Source: Toxonevra muliebris
Taxonomy: Eukaryota; Arthropoda; Insecta; Diptera; Pallopteridae
Direction of reading: 5' to 3'
Length of the DNA: 64,000 bases
Assembly (NCBI GenBank): GCA_963691655.1
Contig: OY829329.1
Coordinates: forward strand, 18,242,708 to 18,306,707
In this document: in pieces, positions 35,971 to 47,200 of the stretch
How positions within the stretch are numbered: position 1 is the stretch's first letter
Layout of the letters: each line of letters begins with the position of its first letter
Made by a program: the position numbers and the translations under genes
Notes under the pieces: model-generated
Databases searched by the model: none
The model's input: the letters and a program-made list of their open reading frames with translations, nothing else
Told to the model about the DNA's origin: nothing

Positions 35971-37885
35971 GCTAGACTTAAAAATTCGATTTTTAATCAC
36001 TGTTTCAATAGTATGTATTGCGCTAGGTCATGAATTTACATTTGTATCTGATTAAATAAACCTTTCTTTGGTAAAATTACCCAAAAGTTTGAGAACCACT
36101 ACCCTATATTGAATAATATCAGTGTTTATTGCTAATAAGAAGCCGACACCAAACGTAATTACAAATGAAATTGCATCAGCTAAAAGAGACAACGGCGATC
36201 GTGGCAATCGAATATAATACTACACTAACAAACCATCAAACAAAAAAGACAGGCAGACAGACAGCCATACATACAGTCTGTCACACACAACAAACATACA
36301 TATATACAAACAAATAAATATGTGGATATAATGCTAGAGAATGTGCAGAGTGTTTATAGCTAGAGAGCGGGCACGCGATCAAGTGTCTCAAATACAACAA
36401 GAAAAAAAAAGAAAAAGAAAAGAAAAAGAAGTGTGCTGCTACGTCTGCAAAAATTAATTAATAAAATTTTATGTTTTAGATATTTTTGTTGTTGTTAGGT
36501 TTAAGTTACTTTTGGGGATCTTTTTCTGTTTCATGTGCTTTTGAATGTGTGTCAAATTACATTTGGACTCGATTCCAATGATGTGTGATTTTGATATAAT
36601 TAATTTGTGGTAATTTTTTTTTTTTCTTACTGTGTACTTTGTGTAATTAAAGTAATTCAAAGAATTCCAAAACGTATTTCCCCAAGTGTATTATTGAAAA
36701 AGAATTTATGCCATTAAATGATTTATAATCTACGAACGTGACTTGCTTCTATCAAAAGTTCAAATTGATGTTATCACACACGATCTCATATTTGTGATAA
36801 TGTTGAAAATTTGTGATGATGCCGCCCGCTGCAACCATCAATCAACTTCATTCAAATATTTTTTTTTTTTTATCAATTTAATATTATTACGTTTCATTTT
36901 TAATTAGTTGATAAATGATAGTACTCGTAAGTTAAGTAGTACATAGTGCATATTTTGCACTATCATTCGTTAGGTTATCACCAAAAAATGCCATAAAATT
37001 TATTTCCAACCAAGAATAGTTAAACCCACGTGTGGTGCCATACATTTTAAAATAGAAAAAAAGACTAAGTTTAATTTCTCTCTTTCTCACATGAGAAAAT
37101 AAAACTAATCTAAGTAATATTCAAATGAGTATATTATTTAAATAAAACTATCATTCTTTATAAAATTAAACCCTGACTCACATTGCCCTCGTGATGCGGC
37201 ACTGTTCTATTAAGCTATGCGAACAGAACAGCTGAAGCAAACGAAGATTTTAACTAATTTAAACTATTTATGAAATATTTTAATCTATTTATAAACATTT
37301 AACATTTAATGTTGCAAAAAGGTCAATAGTGTATTTGATTTCATATTACTGATATCACGTTTGATTTAAAAGACTCGTTCATACATATATGCTAATACTA
37401 ATGTTTTAGTGTTTGAATGACTGAATATGTAAATCAGGAAGTTACAACATTTTTTTACTTTGTATAGATTTGTCATTGCTTTGACATTTTTATTATGAAA
37501 AATTATAGAAATACATATGTATATGCATTTTAATCAGATTAAAGTCAGAACCTTAAGACCCGTTCACTCGTTTCAGCGAAGATGTGTGGGAGTAATTGTT
37601 GTTGTAAAATATCACGAAATGTTTTTGTCGTAGCTGAATATTTAACGGAAAATGTCAGATGTTTGCTATTCGCCAATCACATTACATTTCTATGGTTAAG
37701 ACTCTCTCTTCGTGTTTGGTGCAACAACAATTTCATGGTATTCGCCGAGCAAAAATTTCAATATAAAGCACGGTACTCTATTCAATACTCTGTTCAAATA
37801 CAATACTAAGACAAACTCCATATAAGAAAATAATAATTAAATGGTGAAAAAAGTGCGAAATATTGTTCGATTTATTATCCAAATT
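35970..37885. other. AT-rich intergenic DNA, no gene recognised
   Basis: Includes a CAGACAGACAG/CATACATA tract near 36250-36310. A somewhat GC-richer stretch at 37560-37800 has a 75-codon frame that matches nothing I recognise. I see no splice-supported exon. Confidence 0.4.
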
Positions 37886-37889
37886 AGTA

Positions 37890-38352
37890 GGGGAATGTGG
37901 AGAATTTCGAACCATGGGAAATGTCGAACCATTAGTTTTATCTGCATTATGTGACATTCGATCTATACGAAACTTTTGCCATCGTATTATTTCAGCGTCA
38001 TCTCATTTTTTCATTAGCAGTTGAACCGATGAGACGTATTTTGTGTTGTCTGCGATAATCAAGTGATTTTTGAGATTCCAAAAGTGTTTTTGTGTTTTAA
38101 AAATTGCATTTATTTTTCAACATTTTTGCGCAAAACCAAGCAGGTAAATATTTTTCAAATCATTGTGTGTGAATATTACTTACAGTCAAAAAAGTTTTTT
38201 TTACATGAAATTTGGTTCTGCGACTCATGGGCGGCTTTTTGTGGGGAATATTGAATCACTTAGTTATATAGTAAATTATTAACAAAAAATTAGTTTTTAG
38301 TAATTTAACGTCAATATGCCGCGTTACGTTGCAAAACAAGATCCTATCCGAT
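37890..38352 (+). mobile_element. Possible 5' fragment of a pogo-like DNA transposon
   Basis: TA at 37888-37889 is followed by GGGGAATGTGGAGAATTTCG, which looks like a transposon terminus. About 430 bp on, an ATG at 38316 starts MPRYVAKQDPIR, a style seen at the N-terminus of some pogo/Tigger transposases. The frame is then cut by the hAT-like element that begins at 38353. No other part of a transposase was found, so the identification is weak. Confidence 0.25.
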
Positions 38353-39371
38353 CAAGGCCGTATTTAGGGGGGGGGGGGGGGCGGGGGGAGAGTTTTGAGG
38401 GTTCTGAAACCCCCCGAAATGTGGAAACTTTATTCTAGTTTTTCAGATTAATTGCCAATGGATGGAAAAAAAAGTCAAAATAAAATCTATTTAACGATAT
38501 TTTTTACTTCCATCGGTTTTTTTATCTAAAAAGTCAAATATAAAAAGTAAATTTGAAATCTTAGTTACACTAAGCGATCAAATCCGATTTTCTTTCTTCG
38601 ACATGAGGTTTGACTACGGTTTCAAAAAGAGAAGGTGATACTGAGAACTCCTGCATTCATAGTTTTTCTGGGTCAGTTACTGTTTTTGATTTAAGGTTTC
38701 GTTCTGAATCAGTTTGAAAAGTTTAAAAATTAATAAAAATAGAAAAAATTATCGGATCCTTGTAAAATAAGACTTGCTTGAACCCCATTTTTTTTTTCCT
38801 AAAACGTGAAGTGATGGGAAGTTTTTGACCGTGTTCAATGTGAAAAATTCTTTCGCAAAAACTCCATCTTATTAGCAAAACCCATCTTAAAATTAATTTT
38901 TTAACGCATTATTGCTCAGAGCACCACGACTAGAAAGATCTCTTTCAATGCTGTGACTTCACGAATTTAGAGAATATAAGCCTACTTCATCCGGGTTCCT
39001 TATCATTGATAATGGCTCAAATTCCCAATGATGATCATTTGAAAAAAATGAGCCTCTACTATTTTTGGTAATTTTTTTGAGGTTGGGTACATCATCAGAA
39101 GTGGGAAGTCAATGAGTTAATGAAATTATGTCCCTCACGATAAAAAAAATGCACATTGAATAATATTTATTTGAAAACATTTAATTTGATTATTCTGGGA
39201 ATTTTTTGTCACTTTTGTCCATTTTTTTGAGGTTAAGATTAAAAAAAATCGGAAAATCTTTCCTAAAATTTTAATTTTATAGGGTCCATCAAATGTATCA
39301 TTGATTTAATTTATTGTATTTAAAAATCAGTTTGATAAAAATTATTTTTGAATTTTTTCTTCGAATGAAAA
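38353..39371 (+). mobile_element. hAT-like non-autonomous element, copy 1 (3' end missing)
   Basis: Begins CAAGGCCGTATTTAGGGG followed by a long G tract (38367-38387). The body matches copy 2 (52663-53354) and the reverse complement of copy 3 (56658-57752) with few differences. The match stops at CTTCGAATGAAAA near 39371, before the GGCTACGGCCCTG end seen in copy 2, so about 60 bp and the right TIR are lost. No coding frame. It interrupts a possible transposase start at 38316. Confidence 0.75.
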
Positions 39372-39624
39372 CCATTTTAGCATACTTTAAGGGATTAGCA
39401 ACTTTGTCTTGCAACATGTGCAAAAATAATGCATGTTGCATTACGTTATGAACACAATATTGATGTTCATACATTAATACCTCGTATGTACTTTTTCACC
39501 ACTTTTGGAAGAGACGATCAAAAAATAAATGAATGGATTAAAAAAATATGTGAAAATTGGTTTTTAAATTATTTTAAATAAGAAAAAATGTATAGAACTA
39601 TTTTATTTTTATTTTAAACTTATT

Positions 39625-40755
39625 TTGATATATTCTTTTAGAATTTATTGCGTTTTGGTCGTCGCTTTAAAAAGTAGTGTACTTACGAAGTGTCAAAGTG
39701 TGACCAACGATGTCATATTTGATTTATTTGGTTTTCCAATAGTGCTGTTAAATTGGATTAAGTCTTACTTAAGAAATAGAAATCAGAGAGTGGTGTTCAA
39801 GGGCTCAACATCATTCGCTATTGGAGTTCCATCTGGTGTACCTCAAGGTAGTCATCTTGGTCCCATTTTGTTCCTTATTTACATTAATGACCTCCCATCT
39901 GTTATCCGTCACTCAAAAATTTTGATGTATGCTGATGATGTAAAACTGTTTATTTCACACTATTCTGATGAGGCGTACAATTTGCTTCAATCTGACCTCA
40001 CGGCATTATCACATTGGTGTCAGATAAACTTAATGTTTTTAAATTTAAAGAAGTGTAAGTCTATGGTCTTTTCGAGACGTCGGCCAATTCCTTCACATTA
40101 CTTTATAAATGATTATACCCTGGAGGTAGTGAACACTTTTACTGATTTGGGTATAGTTATGGATCCTAAATTGCGTTTTAATCTGCATATCAATATGTGT
40201 GTTAATAAAGCAAAGGGAATTTTTGCATTCGTTAAAAGATGGGCTATTGAATTTAGTGATCCGTATATAACAAAAACACTTTTTACGGCACTGGTAAGAC
40301 CTATTTTGGAGTATGGTTCAACAGTTTGGAGTCCTCAATATAATTGCTATAAAGACAGACTTGAGTCAGTTCAAAAACAGTTTCTCTGGTTTGGGTTAAG
40401 AAGTTTACGTTGGAACCCATTGCATAGTTTACCTTCTTACATGCATCGTCTCAAACTTATTGACCTACCGACATTAGACAGCAGAAGAACTATGCTGAAT
40501 GTTATGTTTATGACTAAATTACTGAACGGTGACATTCATTCTGAATTTCTACTAAATAAAATTGACTTAAATATCCCAAATCGTTGTTCAAGGTATCCTA
40601 TCTTGATTAAATTGAGTACTTGCCGATCTAACTATGCCCAAAATGATCCATTACGTTGCATGTGCAATGATTTTAACAACCAACATGGCTTATTTGATAT
40701 AACTGATTCCTTATTTTCTATAAAACGAGCAATTTTAAATTCCTTAAATGATTAA
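39625..40755 (+). CDS. 5'-truncated LINE reverse transcriptase, frame still open
   Basis: RNA-dependent DNA polymerase domain of a non-LTR retrotransposon. It begins inside the RT: recognisable similarity starts near FGFPIVLLNWIKSYLRNRNQ (residues 35-54 of this frame, nucleotide about 39727). Next come the block-4 motif GVPSGVPQGS (67-76), the catalytic YADD at 102-105, LNLKKCKSMVFS, and a long C-terminal region (PILEYGSTVWSP, LESVQKQFLWFGLRSLRW) to a TGA stop. The first aspartate block (AFD) and the endonuclease are absent. The open frame over about 350 codons contrasts with the other LINEs here and suggests a recent insertion, truncated on arrival. A jockey/CR1-type clade is likely. The true start of homology is internal, so no initiation codon is proposed. 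Confidence 0.85.
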   Translation: MIYSFRIYCVLVVALKSSVLTKCQSVTNDVIFDLFGFPIVLLNWIKSYLRNRNQRVVFKGSTSFAIGVPSGVPQGSHLGPILFLIYINDLPSVIRHSKILMYADDVKLFISHYSDEAYNLLQSDLTALSHWCQINLMFLNLKKCKSMVFSRRRPIPSHYFINDYTLEVVNTFTDLGIVMDPKLRFNLHINMCVNKAKGIFAFVKRWAIEFSDPYITKTLFTALVRPILEYGSTVWSPQYNCYKDRLESVQKQFLWFGLRSLRWNPLHSLPSYMHRLKLIDLPTLDSRRTMLNVMFMTKLLNGDIHSEFLLNKIDLNIPNRCSRYPILIKLSTCRSNYAQNDPLRCMCNDFNNQHGLFDITDSLFSIKRAILNSLND

Positions 40756-40990
40756 ACAGCTGATGATTCTAATCTGTAGCTGTTTGAAAACCATTGGGAT
40801 ATATTACTTCACCCATTCACGAGTTGCGTTACACAGGCAGTCCGGGCTGTTTCTGTTTCGGTCACCGATCCGTTCGCTTTGCGGATGTGCCCCTCGGTCG
40901 GGTGGGCGGGTAAGTGGGTCCGCTGGGATTCGTTCGTATAAAAGAAAGAGAAAGAGAGAATTTCCTATTTGAAAAAATTGCATGCTGGCA
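40756..40990. other. GC-rich segment after the LINE, with TATA-like motif
   Basis: Unusually GC-rich for this window (GGTCGGGTGGGCGGGTAAG near 40895). It is followed by CGTATAAAAGAAAGAGAAAG. It may be the LINE 3' UTR, another repeat, or a promoter-like segment. The 74- and 89-codon frames on opposite strands carry no domain. Confidence 0.3.
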
Positions 40991-42890
40991 AATTTGATTA
41001 AATTTGACATAGTGAAAATCAGGCATAAAAATCGCTTTTTAAATTCCATACTACTCCAATTCCATCGTTCCATACACCAAAACTGAGTTGAAGTTACTGA
41101 AAACTAAAACATTTATACTAAATATTTTTTTTTTTTTATTTTTATACTTAAAATGACAGAAAGATATTACAAAAAAATTCGAACTTTCCAACAAATGCGC
41201 CATAATTTAAGTTTAAGAAGTTATTGAGTAATTATTTAGCCTCGAAATTGATTTGTGGCTATCTTGAAACACAATTACTTACTCGTACAATTACTTTCTT
41301 ATTACTTTACGTTTTCTTTATGAATATGAATGCTTTTATATACTTTTTTTTTTGTATACTAAATATGTTATATTGCATGTGTTTAATGCGTGATTTCGAT
41401 ACTTGAGATGATTGAGCTTGAGCAGCTGAAAATATCATCAACATTCGGGCGGTATGGAAACAAGTGCGCATACTTTTATTTTTTATTTTTTTATTTTCTT
41501 ACGTATAAATAGTATATTCTTTATTTTTACGTATGAACATTGAACATATTAAGAAGAATGAAGCATCGACGCCAGCACACAGATAGTCCAAAGTTTAAAA
41601 CTAATTATAACTATGTATTAAAAAGTAATGTGAGGTTACTTGAGTGTGATGTAATAATAATAATTGTATTTTAAAAATATTATCAGTGATTATTAAAAAT
41701 TTAAGAAAAAAAATAATAAAAAGAAAAAACAAAAATTAATAAAACAAGGCAACATCCTTTTCTTTTTTTTTTATTATTTATTAAACATTAACTCTAATAT
41801 GTTATTTACAAAATCATCACTTACATAGTACATACATACATATGTATACCATTTAAATTAAACTTATATTTGTGTGACTTTCTTATCTTGAGTGTGGGAT
41901 GTTGTACTATTTTTTTTAATATAAGTAAACATAAGTATATAAAATTTAAATTAATAATATTATTAAAAATGATAATATTAATTGTCAACAAAAAATAAAA
42001 AAAATAAAAAAATAAAAAAATTATTGAAATTGAATGATTTAATTTGGCAAACAATATTGTTTTCAAAATTAAATCATTCTGTGTTATTAAAAAATATATA
42101 TAAAACAGAAAAATTCAATATATCATTGGCATATTTTTTATGACGATGATTTTAAATATATATATGCACATAAATACATATGTAGATACCTAAATAAATA
42201 CATCAAATTAATATAATTTCCATTGCATGTGTAAAATTTTGTAAAGTTCAATGTTTGCTTAATTTCTTTTATATTTGGTAATTTTCAATAATTTATTAGA
42301 GAATTAAATCAAAAAGATCATATTCGCATTTGCATAGGTTAAAAAAAACCAACAAATATTTATTTTATTTAGGTTATCAGAATTATGAAAAAAAAAAAAA
42401 CCACGACAACAAGTTGTCTGAACCCACTCAAATATTTTTGTTTAATTATCGCAAAAAAAAAAAAAAAAAATATGTATTTATTAAATAATGTCAATGACTT
42501 TGAATTCTATTTGATTTTATTTTACATTAAAAGTTTATAATATTAAATTAACTTCAGTTTATAATAAATGATCGCTTTTTCTATGCGGAAAAGGATTTAG
42601 TTCAGACGTAAATGAATTACAAATACCCGGAGCTTTTTTATTATTTAAAGTAATATTTGCTTTATGTAATGTAAAAAGTTCTTGACAGCGACATCTCTTG
42701 TGAAATATTAAAACTATAGCTGTTGTTCTGATGCACTTTTTCATATCAATCAAGAGTTTGAATAATAATATTTGGATGCATTGAGGAGATTTCCTAAGTA
42801 ACGAAATCGATGCCTCATTAGTCCTTCATAATAGCGTAGGGTATATTTAGCTATGTCTACTGCTTTGTTACACATTCGACACATATACTA
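40990..42890. other. AT-rich intergenic DNA
   Basis: A/T tracts, a CATACATATG tract near 41830 and another at 42170. I see no coding sequence, RNA gene or transposon end. Confidence 0.5.
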
Positions 42891-42892
42891 TA

Positions 42893-44173
42893 CAGGGTGA
42901 CAATTGTAAAGTGACGCAAGTTTAATACTCTGCAGCAAGCTTTGCCATTTACCGTTACTTTAATTTAAAAAGCAAATTCATTCATCATTGGCTTTGCTTT
43001 TAATTTCATTTGATATTACATTTTGAAATTTCCATAAAAATGGACAAGGAAAATATTCGTCGTGAAATTATGAAATTTCATTTGACAAATTATAGTAGCC
43101 GTCAAATTGCAAAGGCTTTAAATTTGTCAAGTCGTACGGTAGACCGAGCTATTATTCGATATAATGAAACTGGGGGTTTTGGAGATAGAGACCGGGAAAA
43201 ATTTTCAACAGTTGCCACTACTGGTTTAACAGAAAAAATTCGTAAACGAATCAAGCGAAATCCAAGGCGCTCAATGAGAAAAATCGCTAAGGAAGTGGGA
43301 GTAAACCGTGAAACAGTGCGAATCATTGCAAAATCAAAGCTTAATCTTAAGCCGTACAAGCTACGAAAAGCTCAAGATCTGACACAAAAAAAGAAAGATT
43401 TGCGACTGCAAAGATGCAAGGCGTTGCTACGCTCCTCCGTGTTAAAAAATGTTGAAAATATCTTGTATACAGATGAAAAAATTTTCACGGTTGAACAACA
43501 TTTCAATGCGCAAAATGACCGAATGTGGCTAACATCATCACCGCAACAAAATAGGACTGTTGGCCGAGTTCAAAAGCCAGCTTCCGTTATGGTAGGGGCT
43601 GGAGTTTCCGCTAATGCCAGAACCCCTCTAATATTCGTTGAAGAGGGTGTTAAAATTGACCAGGTTGTTTATCGGAGCATTTTAAATGAACATGTTCTTC
43701 CCTGGGCCCAAGATACATTTGGAAATGAAAACTGGGCTTTCCAGCAAGATTCTGCACCTTCCCACATGGCAAAATTAACGCAAACATGGATAAAAGACAA
43801 TTTTTCTGGATTCATAACAATCTCAAGAATGGCCACCATACTCCCCAGACTTGAATCCAATGGACTACTCTATTTGGAGTATTTTAGAGAGTAAGGCTTG
43901 TGCATCTCAATACCACAGTTTGGAGTCGCTGACAAATTCATTAGAGAAAGCCTGGACTGAAATTGATCAGGAAGTCCTGCGGCGAACAGTCCTACGATTT
44001 CCGGATCGATTGAAGGCATGTGTGCAGGCTAAAGGAGGTTATATTGAATGAGGTGGGGTTCAAATGAATGCTTATATATTCAGCAATGTTAACACTTAAT
44101 TGTACTTAATGGAAGTACGTCCTTTTGAAAATAACTGCTGAAATGTGTGCGTCACTTTACGATTGTCACCCTG
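42893..44173 (+). mobile_element. maT-like (DD37D) Tc1/mariner transposon with both ends
   Basis: A complete-length 1281-bp element flanked by TA (42891-42892 and 44174-44175). Its 26-bp terminal inverted repeats differ at one position: CAGGGTGACAAT, then T or C, then GTAAAGTGACGCA. It contains one transposase gene broken by a single frameshift. Length, TA target and TIR size fit the mariner/maT group. It has inserted in AT-rich DNA next to a second, unrelated mariner relic (44540-45205). Confidence 0.9.
43040..44051 (+). pseudogene. Transposase of the DD37D element, one frameshift
   Basis: Cut-and-paste transposase, about 336 codons from ATG 43040 to TGA 44051. Residues 17-45 and 74-100 form two helix-turn-helix units (SSRQIAKALNLSSRTVDRAI; RSMRKIAKEVGVNRETVRII). 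The catalytic core has LYTDEK (Asp145) and FQQDSAPSH (Asp237), 91 residues apart. After a frameshift between about 43817 and 43830 the reading continues as WPPYSPDLNPMDYSIW. Counting across the break as one extra base puts 37 residues between the second and third catalytic Asp, the maT signature. The upstream in-frame codons before 43040 lie near the TIR and are unlikely to be used. It is inactive as it stands, but otherwise well preserved. Confidence 0.88.
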
Positions 44174-44539
44174 TATATGTATGTACCAAAGGTCTCAAGA
44201 AAAATCTCATCATGTGAACGCAAAAAACGGCGGTCTACCAACATGATCGAAGAAAATCAATATATTTTGATTTCTATCAACGGCTCGAAAATATGCTCGA
44301 TTGTTTGAATGCGTGTCGGTTCGACTTCAAACATATCTACATTTCGAAGCAAACGTTTTTGAGTGAATTCATTGAAATTTATACGGAAGGCACTACTTAA
44401 GTTTCGGCTGTGCCAACACTGAATGTTGTCAACTGCAATCTGACGTCTCCATCGTAAAGTTCGACATTTGTTAGCATAAATGTACGTTTTGTCATACAGG
44501 CGTCATTTGTGTTGTTTACATTGAGTTGAAAAATTTATG

Positions 44540-45205
44540 TCGGCAAGAAAAAAAAAAAAACATCGTGATAGGTGACGAATCATGAATCTAAGCGTGCGAG
44601 CCAGAAAGTAAACAGCACTCGACTGTAGGGGGGGGGGGGGGGGGGGTGTTTCAAAATGAGCCAAATCTAACCAAAGTTGTTCGCGGTCAAAGCACTGCGA
44701 AGCAAATGGTCCCTTGTTTCTTTGGAAAAACTGATCATGTGATCACGGTGCCATTTGAGCAACGTAGAACGGACACTTCTATGGTATGGTATACAACCGT
44801 TTGTTTGCCAGAAGTATTTCTCTATCTGAGAATCGAAACCGTTGAACTGGTACTTCGAGCACTTAAGAACTAAGTCAAGGAAGTGACTCATTTTATTAGA
44901 ACAATCCATTTGAAATTTTTTTAAGTATTTAACCCAATCTGGAAATCGAACCTGAGGCAGCTGGAACTCCAGTCTAGCGCTCATTCACCAGGCCACGGGG
45001 GTGGTGAATTGATAAAAAAAAAAGCAAACATCGTCGAATACTTTTTCATCACTACAATGGAAGCTCTCACAGATGTGTGAGAAAAAGATTTTTGACCACT
45101 CAAAACGTCGAATTGATGAGTTTTAGCACCCAATGACTTCTTTTGGCTTTTCACTTGTGAATAGGCTGCCATTCGCTTCCGACGCAATGCAATGATATGC
45201 AACAT
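44540..45205 (+). pseudogene. Degenerate mariner transposase fragment, split by a SINE
   Basis: Plus-strand mariner (MLE) relic: IVIGDES (about 44560), CEPESKQHSTV, then a G18 tract where Trp is expected. It continues FQNEPNLTKVVRGQSTAKQM (44650-44710), FFGKTDHVITVPFEQRRT and WYTTVCLPEVF (to about 44818). A SINE fills 44818-44998. Beyond it the protein resumes with RRILFHHYNGSSH (45035-45075, where the second catalytic Asp is now Tyr) and LTTQNVELMSF. Stops and frame changes are present, and no TIRs were found. Confidence 0.8.
44818..44998 (-). mobile_element. tRNA-derived SINE, copy 2
   Basis: On the minus strand it reads CGTGGCCTGGTGAATGAG, GACTGGAGTTCCAGCTGCC, GGTTCGATTTCC (B-box-like). 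It ends near GGTTTCGATTCTCAGATAG. It matches copy 1 at 26706 across the tRNA-related head. It is inserted within the mariner transposase remnant, so it is younger than that mariner copy. Confidence 0.7.
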
Positions 45206-45659
45206 TTTTCCCCAAATTGGTTTTTATTTTTTTTATTTTTGGTTATCTAAAATCACGCCGACATTTTGCCACTTTCAGATTTTAAAACTGTTGATTAATT
45301 TTTTGAAATTATTATTCGAAATCGCATTTCGGTAAGTGCGGAATAGGAAAATGCGAATGTTTTTTTGCCCTCCTGTAAATTTTGAAATTGTTGGATTATC
45401 ATGTTTTGACCGCAGGCCCTTCATATGCAACTATATTCCACAACCGTTTTTGATATAGAAATAATGTGTTACATACTTTCGGGCTTAAAGTAAAATATAT
45501 CAAAAACAATAACTTATAAACTCGCACATACTATGAAACATCACACATCAAAAAAAAAAAAAAACAAAAAAAAGTGCAGCACTCGGTCGGTGAATCCGCT
45601 TTTATAGCTAAACATCTTTTCAAAGTTTAACTAAATCATATAAGCGTTTCAAAATCCTT

Positions 45660-46430
45660 TGCCAGCACTAAGAAATTTATAAAAATATTAGCTAAGATGA
45701 AGGCTGACGACCTTCTTCTTCTTTTATGGCGCAACAGCCCATGGAAGGCCTAAACCTAACTTTTCACTAAAAGTTAAAGTCTTCAAGCTGAGGATCACTT
45801 TTTTCATTTAAAAAAATTTCAGCTGGAAAACTTTGTAGAGACTTTTTCCTTCAAAGTTTAAACTATAAATTAAATTATTTATAATAAAAAATTAAAATTG
45901 AAAAATTATGATAAGTTTTTAGGCATTTATAAGGGTTATTATTTTCTGTGAATTCATTGTTTGAAATTATATCCCTAAAATGAATAGACAATTACCACTG
46001 AAGATCATTATCTTTTTGTCTAACCTTAAGCTTTACCTCATTTATAAAAATAAAAATATTTCTTAATTCAACTTTAAAATTAATTGAATTCCAAAAACGA
46101 ATGGGTGAAGATCACGATGCCTGGTTAACTTTATGAGAAATTTGTTTTAACCAGAAAATTTTTGATTTAGTTTTAGAGATCACATTTTTAAAATGAATGG
46201 GTAACGATCGCAGAGGATCATTTTCTTATAAAGAATTTTCAATGATTTCACAAGACCATATTAACTGGCTGATGTTATGTTGTGTATTTAAGATTTCCTT
46301 TTAAAAACCAGCAGATGAAGATCGCTGAAGATCAGTTACTTATGTAAGAGATTGCTTTATGAATTTAAGCAAGTTATCAAAATAATCACTACAGTTCAAA
46401 GAGTTAAATTCTACTATAAATAAATGGTAT
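45660..46430. repeat. Degenerate tandem repeat, about 97-118 bp unit
   Basis: Recurring phrase AAAATGAATGGGTGAAGATCGC.GAAGATCATT followed by TTATAAGAAATTT. It starts near 45975, 46093, 46190 and 46303, with more diverged copies before 45975. Units differ by many substitutions. No coding frame. Confidence 0.5.
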
Positions 46431-47200
46431 TACTCAGTAAATTAAATAACACCTAAAATACTATGCCCATAATTAATAGCTTACCTTATAATACGTAAGT
46501 TGATATAGTTTGTGTCAATATTGTTTGCAATTATTTATTTTATTTTTTTTTTTTTGCAAAACAATTTATAAACTCATAATTGAATAATTTTGCATTCGTG
46601 GAATAATAAAAAAATTCGCAATTATTTTTTTTTTTATTTTTTGTTATATTTATATATAATTTCTTATATTCATGAGATTATTTTAATCTTTAAAAATTGA
46701 CAATTCTTTAAAATTAATGCGCGCACTTTAGCATTCTTTAATTGTTTATTTACTTTTTTGGCTTTCTTTTATTTTCTTTTTAATTATTCCATTGCTTTTA
46801 ACTAATTAAATTAATCTTTTATTTTCGGTGCTTCTTTAATTTCACTTGATCACTTTTTTCCAAAAAAAAAAAAATCATAAAAGATTTTCTTCTTATTTTC
46901 TTCTTCTGCTACTACCAACGCTTTATTTATTTAACGTCCAAACTCTGGGAACTCCTGCAAGTGAATAACATCAAATGGGACTTTGTATATGACAAAAAGT
47001 AAGGTGCCGATGCCGATGTCGCCACCAAAAACGATCAAGCTAGCAATGATCGCGGTGTGTTCGGTTTTTTTTTTATTGTTTCTAATCGGCAAACGAGTGT
47101 GCCGCCGATTATAAATTATGTTTCATCGGGTGGGCTTGAAACGATTGTTAAATTGTGCTCCGAGCAAACGTATAAACGATTGTTGAATTCATTGTTAAGT
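46430..47200. other. AT-rich DNA passing into GC-richer DNA
   Basis: T-tract-rich to about 46880. From about 46970 the composition rises (GCCGATGCCGATGTCGCC near 47010, GTGTGCCGCCGATT near 47097), leading into the promoter-like block at 47200-48060. No coding exon can be supported. Confidence 0.4.
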
